A stretch of DNA of 18,358 bases from Planctomycetota bacterium. Lineage in GTDB: Bacteria; Planctomycetota; Planctomycetia; Pirellulales; UBA1268. The translations under genes were made by a program, and so were the position numbers. The notes under the pieces are model-generated. The model was not told the origin of the DNA, made no database searches, and worked only from the letters and a program-made list of their open reading frames with translations. The stretch is from positions 1 to 18,358 of the forward strand of contig QWQL01000198.1 in NCBI GenBank assembly GCA_003670825.1, written 5' to 3'. Below, piece after piece: positions 7,332 to 14,035 of the stretch (positions are counted from its first letter, which is position 1; each line of letters opens with the position of its first letter).

Positions 7332-9530
7332 CTACCGGATCGTGCCCGTGGCTTCGGCGCGGCTGGCCATCTCGGCGTAGTTCTTCGACTGCTGGTCGTC
7401 CCCCTGCTCTGCGTACATCGTCGCCAGGTTGCCATAGGCCACGGCCAGGGCCCGTTCCTCCAGTTGGCTCTTGTCGACGGCGGCCACCATCAGGTCCACG
7501 CCGCGCCGGCTGAGGGTCACGGCATCCTCCCGACGGGCGACCTGCCAGTAGGAGATGGCCATGCTGACGTACGATTCGCCGAGGCGGCCGAGGTCACCGT
7601 CTCGCTCGAACCGGTCGTTGGTGTCCCAGAGCGGGATCGCGCGGTCGAACCAGGTGACGGCCGTCGCATGATCACCCCGCTGGAGGCTGTGCATGATGCC
7701 GATGCGGAACATCAGCTCGCCGAGGCTCTTCCGCTCGGCCGCGGTCAACTCCCGGTGCTCGGCGCCCCGCTCGAGGTAGGCGGCGGTGAGGGTGGCGTTG
7801 TCGAGCATATCGGTGGCATCGCCACGCTTTTGGGCGGCGGTCAGAGCGTCGGCGAGTCCTTGCCCCACGTCCCAGTCGATCTGCCGACGGCGCCACGGAT
7901 CGGCGATGCCGTCACCCATCTGATCGCGGAGCTCGAGGAGCCGCTTCACCCACGGCAGCGGCTCGATCGCCTCGGTCGAGCCCGCTGAGGCGGCCAACGC
8001 CCCGCGACAGAGTTGCAGTTCGAGCACCTGGCGTTCCAGGTCGTCCCCCTCGAACTCCTTGACCACGACGTCGGCCCGGCTGATCCACTTCGGGATCACG
8101 CGGCTCTTCTGCTGCCAGGTTCCCTTGGCGATCGCCAGGGCCGTGCCGAGGTGGGCGTCGAGAATCACTTCCCGGGCCGCGGCCTGCAGGGCGGGAGACC
8201 GCTTGGTGAGCAGCGGCGAGGCCCGGCGGATGGCCTCCGCAAACTGCTCGACGGCCTTCTGTTCGTCGGGTTTCTTCTGGGCGAGGTGAATGCGACCCGA
8301 GAGCCGGGCTGCCTGCGCGACCACCAGCGGTGACGTGTTGGGAAGCGTCGCCAGCCGATCGAGCACCACCCTGGCCTCCTGGGGGCGGTCGAGGGCCAGC
8401 AGCACACCGGCATGCTTCAGCTTGGTCCAGACATCCTCCGAATCGAGGCGGCCCGCCGCCTCCGCGAGCTGCAGCGCCTGGGTCCACTTCCCCTGGTCGC
8501 TCGTCATGGCGAGCAGCAGGCGGTGGGCGCGGATGTGCTGGGGATCGATCTGGATGGCGTACTGCAGGTCGGCGACCGCGTAGGCGGAACACTTCTCGAT
8601 CTCCTCTTCGGCCCGCAGCACGAACGAATCGGGATCGAGCGGTTCGATCAGGATCGCGGTCGCATTGGTGGTGCCCGGCTCGACGCTCAGGATCACGCCG
8701 CGTTCAGGGTAGACCTCACCGATCCTCGTGTCTTGTTCGTCACGGACTGCAACAGTCCGCAGGTCGGCGATCTCGAGCTGCCGCGCCAGATCGGCCACGA
8801 CCACCGGTTCGGCGAGCTTGATGCTGATGGCCTCGACGACGTCGTCGGCAAGCGTCACCTCGACCCGCTCGAAGGGCTCGATGGCCCAGGCCAGGCCCGA
8901 CGTCCCATCCGGCCTGGTGAAGGCTTCGCCCACGCCCCAGTCTTTTTCGATCTCCTCGCGGGTCGTTCGTCCTGGCAAGGCACCTCGAAAACTGGCCGGA
9001 TCAATCGAGAGCGTTGGCATCTCGTCGGGCGTCACGGCCACCGGCGCGGTGACCGACGGCTGCGACTCGGCGATGGGTTGCTCGACCTCGGCCGGCGATG
9101 CGGCGTCGGCCGGCGATGCCGGCTCGGTCGGCTTTGGCAGGGTGGCGACCCGTTCGGTGATCCAGCGGCGGAAACTGCTCGCGGGGGATGAACTGGCGGC
9201 CGGAGCCGGAGTCGCCGGCGCGGCCACCGGCATGACGGTGGGAGCGGCGCCGGGCGGCGTGGCACTCCAGTCGGCGACCGGACGGGCGACGCCGCGGCGA
9301 TCTGCCGGCTGCGGTTCGAGCGCCCCGATCGGCGCCGGTGTGCCGATTCCGATCCCAGATTCTACCGCGGGTCGAGCCTGATCCTCACCGAGCGACTCGA
9401 TCCATCCCGGCAGCCGCATCAGGGTTCGCGGCGGGGCCGAGGGTTCCTCGTTGGCCCAGGCGGCCAGGTGCACGCAGGTGGCCGCGAGAGTGAGAACCAG
9501 GTGCGAGGTCGAACTCCGCAGCGTGACCAC
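7332..9530 (-). CDS. Exported TPR-repeat protein with Pro/Ala-rich linker
   Basis: This 732-residue protein has a signal peptide at 1-27, with likely cleavage after AWA. A long Pro/Ala/Ser-rich linker (about 60-170) follows. A globular region (about 173-300) begins PGRTTREEIEKDWG and includes VEVTLADDVVEAISIKL. From about 310 to the end it is helical with tetratricopeptide character (for example AVADLQYAIQIDPQHIRAHRLL and LAVAYGNLATMYAEQGD). TPR arrays mediate protein-protein contacts; the linker suggests a scaffold in the periplasm or cell envelope. The open frame reaches a GTG at 9554, but AAGGAG (9539-9544) lies 8 nt before a second GTG at 9530, which starts just ahead of the signal peptide and is preferred. 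The gene is divergent from protoporphyrinogen oxidase. No specific function can be assigned. Confidence 0.82.
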   Translation of the reverse strand: MVTLRSSTSHLVLTLAATCVHLAAWANEEPSAPPRTLMRLPGWIESLGEDQARPAVESGIGIGTPAPIGALEPQPADRRGVARPVADWSATPPGAAPTVMPVAAPATPAPAASSSPASSFRRWITERVATLPKPTEPASPADAASPAEVEQPIAESQPSVTAPVAVTPDEMPTLSIDPASFRGALPGRTTREEIEKDWGVGEAFTRPDGTSGLAWAIEPFERVEVTLADDVVEAISIKLAEPVVVADLARQLEIADLRTVAVRDEQDTRIGEVYPERGVILSVEPGTTNATAILIEPLDPDSFVLRAEEEIEKCSAYAVADLQYAIQIDPQHIRAHRLLLAMTSDQGKWTQALQLAEAAGRLDSEDVWTKLKHAGVLLALDRPQEARVVLDRLATLPNTSPLVVAQAARLSGRIHLAQKKPDEQKAVEQFAEAIRRASPLLTKRSPALQAAAREVILDAHLGTALAIAKGTWQQKSRVIPKWISRADVVVKEFEGDDLERQVLELQLCRGALAASAGSTEAIEPLPWVKRLLELRDQMGDGIADPWRRRQIDWDVGQGLADALTAAQKRGDATDMLDNATLTAAYLERGAEHRELTAAERKSLGELMFRIGIMHSLQRGDHATAVTWFDRAIPLWDTNDRFERDGDLGRLGESYVSMAISYWQVARREDAVTLSRRGVDLMVAAVDKSQLEERALAVAYGNLATMYAEQGDDQQSKNYAEMASRAEATGTIR

Positions 9531-9605
9531 GAGGGGGTCTCCTTGAAACGGCACGAAAACGGCACGAGTGATGGGGAGTCGGGCGAAGGGCCTGAAACGG
9601 CGGGG

Positions 9606-9634
9606 ACGATAGAGCCCCCTGCCCTACGGGTCTA
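9606..9634 (-). promoter_or_regulatory. Predicted promoter of the TPR gene
   Basis: On the minus strand TAGACC (9629-9634) and TATCGT (9606-9611) are 17 bp apart. The implied leader to the GTG at 9530 is about 70 nt and contains the strong AAGGAG ribosome binding site. Confidence 0.35.
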
Positions 9635-9749
9635 GAGCAGCCGAAGGCATGCCCCGGGATCACCTCAGGCGACGCAGAGTGCCCAGTGTGAGCCCTCCGT
9701 TCGGTTTCCTGACTACGATGGAGGCTTCCCGCAGGACGTCCATCGCCCC

Positions 9750-11186
9750 GTGAATCACCACCACCGCCCCCATGCCCTGGTCATTGGCGCCGGCCTTGCC
9801 GGCCTCGCCGCCGCCGACTCGCTGGTGCGTCACGCTGGCATGGGCGAGCGGCAGGTCACCGTCGTTGATCCGTCCGGCCGTGTCGGTGGTGTGCTGGGCA
9901 CCGTGCATCACGACGGGTGGCTCGTCGAGCGATCGGCCGATTGCTTCCTCGCGGCTCGACCCGAGGCGGTGGACCTCGTTGGTCGGCTGGGGCTCGACCA
10001 TGAACTGATTGGCGTGGAACCCCTGGCACGGCGGGCGCTGATCTGGCACGCCGGCCGAGGGATTCCGGCTCCGACCGGATTTCGCCTGATAGCGCCGGGC
10101 CGCATCACCGGCGTTCTCACGACGCCGCTCTTGTCGCCGGCCGGCCGCCTCCGCCTGCTCTGGGAGCGGTTCGTGCCGCCATCCCGGCCGGCAGTGGCCG
10201 ACGACGAGTCGCTCGAGCACTTCGCCGTGCGGCGACTGGGCCGCGAGGCCTTCGAGCGGCTGGTGCAGCCGCTCGCGTCGGGCATCTGGACGGCTGATCC
10301 GGCTCGGCTGAGCATGGCCGCCGCCTGCCCCGATTTCCTGGCGATGGAGCGGGAGGCTGGCAGCCTCTGGGCAGGTGAACGAGGCCGGCTGCGGAGCCAG
10401 GCTGGTGCATCCACTGCCGCGGGTGCCCGCTACGGACAGTTCGCCACGCTCGCCTCAGGAATGGAGACCCTGCCCCGCCGACTGGCGGACGAACTGCGGC
10501 AGTGTGGCGTGCGGTTCGTGACCGGAACGGCGACCTCGTTGGCCACGTCGGCCGATGGTCGCTGGCGGCTCACGGGCGAGGGGATCGACGAGGCGACTGC
10601 GGTGGCCGATGAGGTTGTGATCGCGACGCCCGCGGCCGCGGCCGCCCGGCTGATCGCGGGCGTCGATGCGGGCCTCTCCGCCGAACTCGCCGGCATCGAC
10701 TACGCCGGCTCCTGCATCGTGTCGCTCGGCTTCGCTCGCGACCGCGTGGCCCATCCGCTCGACGCGGCCGGCATGGTGATCCCGCGACGGTCCGGCCGGG
10801 GGATCCTGGCGGTGAGCTTTTCCAGTTCCAAGTTCCCGGGTCGGGCTCCGCCTGGCTGCGTGCTGCTGCGGGTCTTCCTCGGCGGCGCGCTCGATCCCGG
10901 TGTGCTGCATCTGTCGGACGACGCGATCGTGGCCCGCGCTCGCTTCGAGGTCGAGCATCTGCTCGGTGCCCGGGGCGATCCAAAACTCACCCGCATCGAA
11001 CGCTGGGACCACGCGATGCCCCAGTATCACGTCGGTCATGTGGAGCGAGTTGCCCGCATCGACGCCGCGGTCGCCCGCCATCAGGGCCTTGCCCTGGCTG
11101 GTGCCGCCTACACCGGCGTCGGCATCCCGCAGGTCATCGCCTCCGGCCAACGGGCCGCCACGAGATGCCTCCAGCGCACCTGCTGA
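9750..11186 (+). CDS. hemG: Protoporphyrinogen oxidase, FAD-dependent (HemY type)
   Basis: This 478-residue enzyme oxidises protoporphyrinogen IX (coproporphyrinogen III in some lineages) during haem synthesis. The N-terminal dinucleotide motif is VIGAGLAGLAAAD (11-23), followed by VVDPSGRVGGVLGT. VERSADCFLAARPEAVDLVGRLGL matches the family's substrate-side segment. RLGREAFERLVQPLASGIWT and the acidic DFLAMEREAGSL segment are equally typical. Near the C-terminus, RWDHAMPQYHVGHVERV and GAAYTGVGIPQVIASG (451-466) give the closing FAD-binding signature. Length is normal. The start is GTG, with AGGA about 13 nt upstream; the first nearby ATG (9772) is out of frame. No other haem genes are adjacent. 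The symbol hemY is used for the same enzyme type in Bacillus. Confidence 0.93.
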   Translation: MNHHHRPHALVIGAGLAGLAAADSLVRHAGMGERQVTVVDPSGRVGGVLGTVHHDGWLVERSADCFLAARPEAVDLVGRLGLDHELIGVEPLARRALIWHAGRGIPAPTGFRLIAPGRITGVLTTPLLSPAGRLRLLWERFVPPSRPAVADDESLEHFAVRRLGREAFERLVQPLASGIWTADPARLSMAAACPDFLAMEREAGSLWAGERGRLRSQAGASTAAGARYGQFATLASGMETLPRRLADELRQCGVRFVTGTATSLATSADGRWRLTGEGIDEATAVADEVVIATPAAAAARLIAGVDAGLSAELAGIDYAGSCIVSLGFARDRVAHPLDAAGMVIPRRSGRGILAVSFSSSKFPGRAPPGCVLLRVFLGGALDPGVLHLSDDAIVARARFEVEHLLGARGDPKLTRIERWDHAMPQYHVGHVERVARIDAAVARHQGLALAGAAYTGVGIPQVIASGQRAATRCLQRTC

Positions 11187-11214
11187 CCACGCGGGCGAAA
11201 ACTCCGCGCTGCCG

Positions 11215-11454
11215 TTATTTCTTCTTGGCGCCCGCGGCCGGCTTGGCTGCAGCACCCTCGGCGCCTTCTTCCTTCTTCACTTTCTTCTTTTTCATCGCCA
11301 GTTTCAGCACCCGCACCTTGGGAAGGCCCAGCGGGCTGCGGCCTTCCTGCCAGCGCTCCTGCTCCTTGAGCTTGGTGATTCGCTCGGCCCGACTGAGCAC
11401 GCCGCGGGCGCCCGAAGAACCCTTCCGCACCCGCAGGCTCTTGTCCATCGTCAT
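11215..11454 (-). CDS. PVC-superphylum small basic protein
   Basis: This 79-residue, Lys/Arg-rich protein matches the small basic protein family known from Planctomycetes, Verrucomicrobia and Chlamydiae. The core MDKSLRVRKGSSGARGVLSR, then AERITKLKEQERWQEG and the GLPKVRVLK segment, is the recognisable signature. Behind it is a low-complexity Lys/Ala/Glu tail (about 54-79). The family is thought to bind nucleic acid or associate with ribosomes, but its function is not settled; I recall this from the literature on PVC signature proteins and have not checked it. AAGGA lies 9-10 nt before the ATG; a second ATG two codons later (MTMDK) is an alternative. The gene stands alone, 143 nt downstream of the kinase stop and convergent with protoporphyrinogen oxidase. 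Confidence 0.85.
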   Translation of the reverse strand: MTMDKSLRVRKGSSGARGVLSRAERITKLKEQERWQEGRSPLGLPKVRVLKLAMKKKKVKKEEGAEGAAAKPAAGAKKK

Positions 11455-11597
11455 GGGAAATGGTCCTTCGTGTCTTGAATACGATGACGGCTGGGATGTC
11501 CGCCGGTGGCCGGCTTCCCGTCAACAAGCACGAAACTACGGAGAAAACGCCACCGCTTCAAGGGCTGCGGCCGGCTTGGCCCGTGCCGTGGGAATTT

Positions 11598-12458
11598 TCA
11601 GCCCTTCGCGTCCGAGAGCAGAGCGAGAAACCGGTCCATCGACGGGGGCCTGCGATCGGGGTCGGCTGCCAGGCAGGCCATGATCGCGGAGGCCGCTGGG
11701 GCGGGAATCTCTGGCCACACCTCGCGGATATCGGTGGGGGGTGTGTCGTGGGCGAGCGCCGCCTTGCCGGTCGAACCCTTGGGCCATGGCGATTGCCCGG
11801 CGCAGATCTCGTAGGCGGTGATGCCAAAGGAAAAGATGTCGAGTCGCTTGTCGGCCTGCCGCCGCCGCACCACCTCGGGCGCCATGTAGTTGGGCGTACC
11901 GACCCGATTTCCGGGTTGCAGGAAGGCCGGCTTGTCGGGCACGGTAAGGCCGAAGTCGATGAGCACGAGCCGCTGATCGGCCCCGAGGATGAAGTTTCGG
12001 GGGCAGATGTCGCGGTGCACGAAGCCCGCATCGTGCACGGTCTTGATCGCCCTGGCCCCCTGCGTGACGAGGTCAATTTTCTGGGTCGGCGTGAACGGCT
12101 TCTTGGCCGTGATCAGGTTGTGCAGGAGCGATCCCTCGACGAACTCCTGAACGATGAAGGGGTCGCCGGTCGTTGCTGTCCCCCATTCCAGCGTGCGGGC
12201 GATGTTGGGCCCGGTGATCTGCTGACCGATCTCCCCCTCGGTGGGCTTGCCGAGCGACTTATAGCGGCTCTCGACGGGGGCCGCCTTGGCGGCATCGACG
12301 ACCTTGAGCCCCTGGATCTGTCCGGTCTTGAGATCGCGAACCTTGTAAAAGGTCGACATGGTGCCGGAGGTGCTCTCCCGCATCCGCTCGAACCGCTTCC
12401 AGAGATCGACTCTCCCTGAGCCGCCGAGCAGCGCAGAAAAGAAATCACCCAGACCCAT
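11598..12458 (-). CDS. Serine/threonine protein kinase, stand-alone catalytic domain
   Basis: This 286-residue protein consists almost entirely of a Hanks-type kinase fold, with no transmembrane segment or sensor domain. Visible elements are the ATP-anchoring Lys52 (QGLKVVD), helix-C Glu76 followed by PNIART, catalytic HRD (148-150) with Asn155, DFG (168-170), GTPNYMAPE (187-195), D at about 206 in LDIFSFG, and the late RRP. The catalytic set is therefore complete and activity is likely. Two oddities are a glycine loop with one of three usual glycines (about 30-37) and HRDICPRN, where HRDLKPxN is usual. AAGGGAG lies 5 nt before the ATG. The start is 20 nt after the coiled-coil gene, indicating cotranscription with that gene and the upstream membrane protein. 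The substrate is unknown; its two neighbours are candidates. Confidence 0.92.
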   Translation of the reverse strand: MGLGDFFSALLGGSGRVDLWKRFERMRESTSGTMSTFYKVRDLKTGQIQGLKVVDAAKAAPVESRYKSLGKPTEGEIGQQITGPNIARTLEWGTATTGDPFIVQEFVEGSLLHNLITAKKPFTPTQKIDLVTQGARAIKTVHDAGFVHRDICPRNFILGADQRLVLIDFGLTVPDKPAFLQPGNRVGTPNYMAPEVVRRRQADKRLDIFSFGITAYEICAGQSPWPKGSTGKAALAHDTPPTDIREVWPEIPAPAASAIMACLAADPDRRPPSMDRFLALLSDAKG

Positions 12459-12478
12459 GCCGCTCCCTTCCGCCGCGA

Positions 12479-12649
12479 TCAGTGCTGCTTCAACGTGGTG
12501 AGCTCGGCATGCGCGGCCGCGAGTTCTTTCTCGAGGCGAGGCACCTCGGCCGGGTCATCGGGCTGCTTCTTCGCCCCCGCCAGCAGTTGCTGGAGCTTGG
12601 CGATCTTCTGCTGCAGCACGTCCATCCGCTTCTTGTCTTTCTTGTCCAT
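12479..12649 (-). CDS. 56-residue coiled-coil protein overlapping the upstream gene
   Basis: This short gene encodes a Lys-rich N-terminus (MDKKDKKR) and two heptad-like stretches (MDVLQQKIAKLQQLLAGAKK and PRLEKELAAAHAELTTLK) joined by QPDDPAEV. It looks like a small soluble helical hairpin or coiled coil; I do not recognise a family. AGGGAG about 9 nt before the ATG at 12649 supports the start; a second ATG at 12625 is possible. Only 7 of its 56 sense codons end in A or T, as expected of real genes here. Its first 95 nt overlap the end of the membrane-protein gene in another frame, and its stop is 20 nt before the kinase start. It is therefore placed for translational coupling with both. A role as adaptor or substrate of the kinase is speculation. 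Confidence 0.7.
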   Translation of the reverse strand: MDKKDKKRMDVLQQKIAKLQQLLAGAKKQPDDPAEVPRLEKELAAAHAELTTLKQH

Positions 12650-13208
12650 CGGCTTTTTCTCCCTCGTCTCGCCGCAGTTCGCGGCTCGACATCACGTCGA
12701 TCTCCACCCCGCCGTCGCCCGCGGCGATCATGTTGGGGCCGGTGTGGAGTTGCCGCATCCAGCCCGAGAGCAGCACCACCCCGAGCGTCAGGCCGATCGT
12801 CACCGAGAGCCACTTCGCCCGGTCGTTCCGCACCCACTGCGTGCCCGCGCCCCGGCCCACCAGGGCGCTGGCGAGGTAGAACGCCACCAGCGCCATCAGG
12901 AACTTGGCACCGAACAGGGCGTGGTAGTTCGTTTCCCGCATCCACTGGCCGCCGGCCCACTCCTCCCCCTTCACGCGGGCGTTGAAGAGCAGGAAGTTGG
13001 CGAGACCGCTGGCCAGCAGCAGGGTGATCGCCCCGATCACCCATGGCAGCCAGTGCCGGCGGATCCGCTCGTGCACGCGGTCTCGCGTAGACGCATCGAG
13101 TTCGGAGAGTGCCGGGAGGAGCGCGAAGCGGGCGAACACCAACCCCCCCATCGCGACGATGGCGGCGAGCACGTGGGCCCAGCGGAGCAGGAGCAGGGTC
13201 GGATCCAT
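12555..13208 (-). CDS. Four-TM membrane protein with conserved-looking histidines
   Basis: This 217-residue integral membrane protein has hydrophobic segments at about 5-28, 54-75, 98-118 and 133-151. The first segment, RWAHVLAAIVAMGGLVFARF with PAL shortly after it, resembles CopD/HemJ-like membrane proteins. Histidines lie at 12, 52, 96 and 155, so haem or metal binding is possible but not shown. After about residue 170 the sequence becomes a charged, low-complexity tail. The last 31 residues are read in a frame that overlaps the coiled-coil gene and use A/T-ending codons (25 of the last 32), unlike the rest. The tail may be a passive extension. GAGGA 6 nt before the ATG supports the start. 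It is the first gene of a run that continues with the coiled-coil protein and kinase. Confidence 0.8.
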   Translation of the reverse strand: MDPTLLLLRWAHVLAAIVAMGGLVFARFALLPALSELDASTRDRVHERIRRHWLPWVIGAITLLLASGLANFLLFNARVKGEEWAGGQWMRETNYHALFGAKFLMALVAFYLASALVGRGAGTQWVRNDRAKWLSVTIGLTLGVVLLSGWMRQLHTGPNMIAAGDGGVEIDVMSSRELRRDEGEKADGQERQEADGRAAAEDRQAPATAGGGEEAAR

Positions 13209-13239
13209 GCGATTCCTCGGGAGGTGAAAGGGCCTTGCA

Positions 13240-13268
13240 ATCGTACCCGATCAGAGGAGGCCTCCCAA
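13240..13268 (-). promoter_or_regulatory. Predicted promoter of the membrane protein/coiled-coil/kinase run
   Basis: On the minus strand TTGGGA (13263-13268) and TACGAT (13240-13245) are 17 bp apart. A perfect 10-bp palindrome GGAGGCCTCC (13256-13265) spans the edge of the spacer and could be an operator. The implied leader to the ATG at 13208 is about 25 nt. Confidence 0.42.
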
Positions 13269-13288
13269 GCGGGCGTGGGCCTGGCAAT

Positions 13289-13317
13289 TTGTGGCCGGGC
13301 CACGCCCCCGCTATAGA
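13289..13317 (+). promoter_or_regulatory. Predicted promoter of tadA
   Basis: TTGTGG (13289-13294) and TATAGA (13312-13317) are 17 bp apart. The ATG at 13328 is only 10 nt beyond the -10 box, so the mRNA would be nearly leaderless. An inverted repeat, GGGCGTGG (13271-13278) and CCACGCCC (13300-13307), brackets the -35 box. Confidence 0.5.
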
Positions 13318-13327
13318 GTGCCGGGGT

Positions 13328-13852
13328 ATGGACGACTCAGACGACCTCGACGACCTCGATGACCTCCCGGGCGCGGGCTTGCTGCTCCCGGGCGGCCGGC
13401 CCCACGAGCGGTGGATGCGGCTAGCGCTGGAGGAGGCTCGTGCGGCCGCGGCGGAAGATGAGGTACCGGTGGGGGCGATCGTGGTCGCCGGCGGGCGGGT
13501 CGTCGGCAGTGGACACAACCAGCGGGAGCAGCTCAACGATCCCACGGCCCATGCCGAGATGATCGCCCTGACCCAGGCGGCGGCCACGCTCGGCTCGTGG
13601 CGGCTGGAAGGTTGCACGCTCTACGTCACTCTCGAGCCCTGCCCGATGTGCGCCGGAGCGATCCTGCAGGCCAGGGTACCGACCGTGGTCTGGGGAGCGG
13701 CCGACCCCAAAGCCGGCGCGGTCGCCTCGCTCTACACGCTGTTTGACGACCCGCGGCTCAACCATCGCGTCGAGCACGTCGGTCATGTGCTCGCCGACGA
13801 ATGCGGCCGAATCCTCAGCGAGTTTTTTCGCGGCAAGCGTTCGGGAAAGTGA
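13328..13852 (+). CDS. tadA: tRNA-specific adenosine deaminase TadA
   Basis: This 174-residue zinc deaminase converts A34 to inosine in the anticodon of tRNA-Arg(ACG). The zinc site and general base are visible as HAE with His75 and Glu77 (DPTAHAEMIAL) and PCPMC with Cys105 and Cys108. The motif order and the downstream ARVPTVVWGAADPKAGA are typical of TadA and not of cytidine or guanine deaminases. The first 14 residues form an acidic repeat (DDSDDLDDLDDL) ahead of the usual start of the fold. The open frame runs upstream to 13109, but the ATG at 13328 lies directly downstream of a good promoter, and the upstream part covers the opposing promoter and gene. The gene is divergent from the membrane-protein run and convergent with citrate synthase. 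Confidence 0.93.
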   Translation: MDDSDDLDDLDDLPGAGLLLPGGRPHERWMRLALEEARAAAAEDEVPVGAIVVAGGRVVGSGHNQREQLNDPTAHAEMIALTQAAATLGSWRLEGCTLYVTLEPCPMCAGAILQARVPTVVWGAADPKAGAVASLYTLFDDPRLNHRVEHVGHVLADECGRILSEFFRGKRSGK

Positions 13853-13866
13853 GCGGCCGTGTGCCG

Positions 13867-13973
13867 AGCCACGGAGGGACAGGTTTTCCCCCTGCACCAT
13901 GCCCTCCGTAGGTACAGGTTTTCTACCTGCACCATGCCCTCTGTAGGTGCAGGTTTTCTACCTGCACCATGCC
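13867..13973. repeat. 35-bp tandem repeats downstream of tadA
   Basis: Two adjacent 35-bp units (13894-13928 and 13929-13963) differ at only two positions. A degenerate partial copy precedes them (about 13867-13893), and the first 10 bp of a further copy follow (13964-13973). Each unit holds GCACCATGCCCT and a CAGGTTTTCTACCT core. The units are themselves partly palindromic. They have no spacers between them, so this is not a CRISPR array. Confidence 0.8.
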
Positions 13974-13993
13974 GCAGGTGAAAAACCTGCGGC
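13871..13993. terminator. Hairpin cluster between convergent tadA and gltA
   Basis: Three perfect inverted repeats are nested in the repeat region. They are ACGGAGGG/CCCTCCGT (13871-13878 with 13902-13909), GTGCAGGT-TTTCT-ACCTGCAC (13947-13967) and a 9-bp stem GCCGCAGGT-GAAAA-ACCTGCGGC (13971-13993). The last two are strong short-loop hairpins. They lie between convergent stop codons at 13852 and 14036, as expected for bidirectional terminators, although no clear T tract follows. Confidence 0.45.
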
Positions 13994-14035
13994 TCCGTTT
14001 GGCTGCCGACCACCCCCCGCGGCTCCATCCGCTCC

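Noticed and set aside
6519..7988. 489-codon plus-strand open frame
   Set aside because: It runs out of frame through the isomerase-like gene and then antisense through the TPR gene. Its composition is Arg/Gly/Ala-rich and no family motif appears.
8412..9191. 259-codon plus-strand frame opposite the TPR gene
   Set aside because: It is an antisense shadow, and its Gly/Arg/Asp-rich translation shows no fold features.
13867..13993. Possible CRISPR array
   Set aside because: The 35-bp units are directly adjacent without spacers, there are only two full copies, and no cas genes are nearby.
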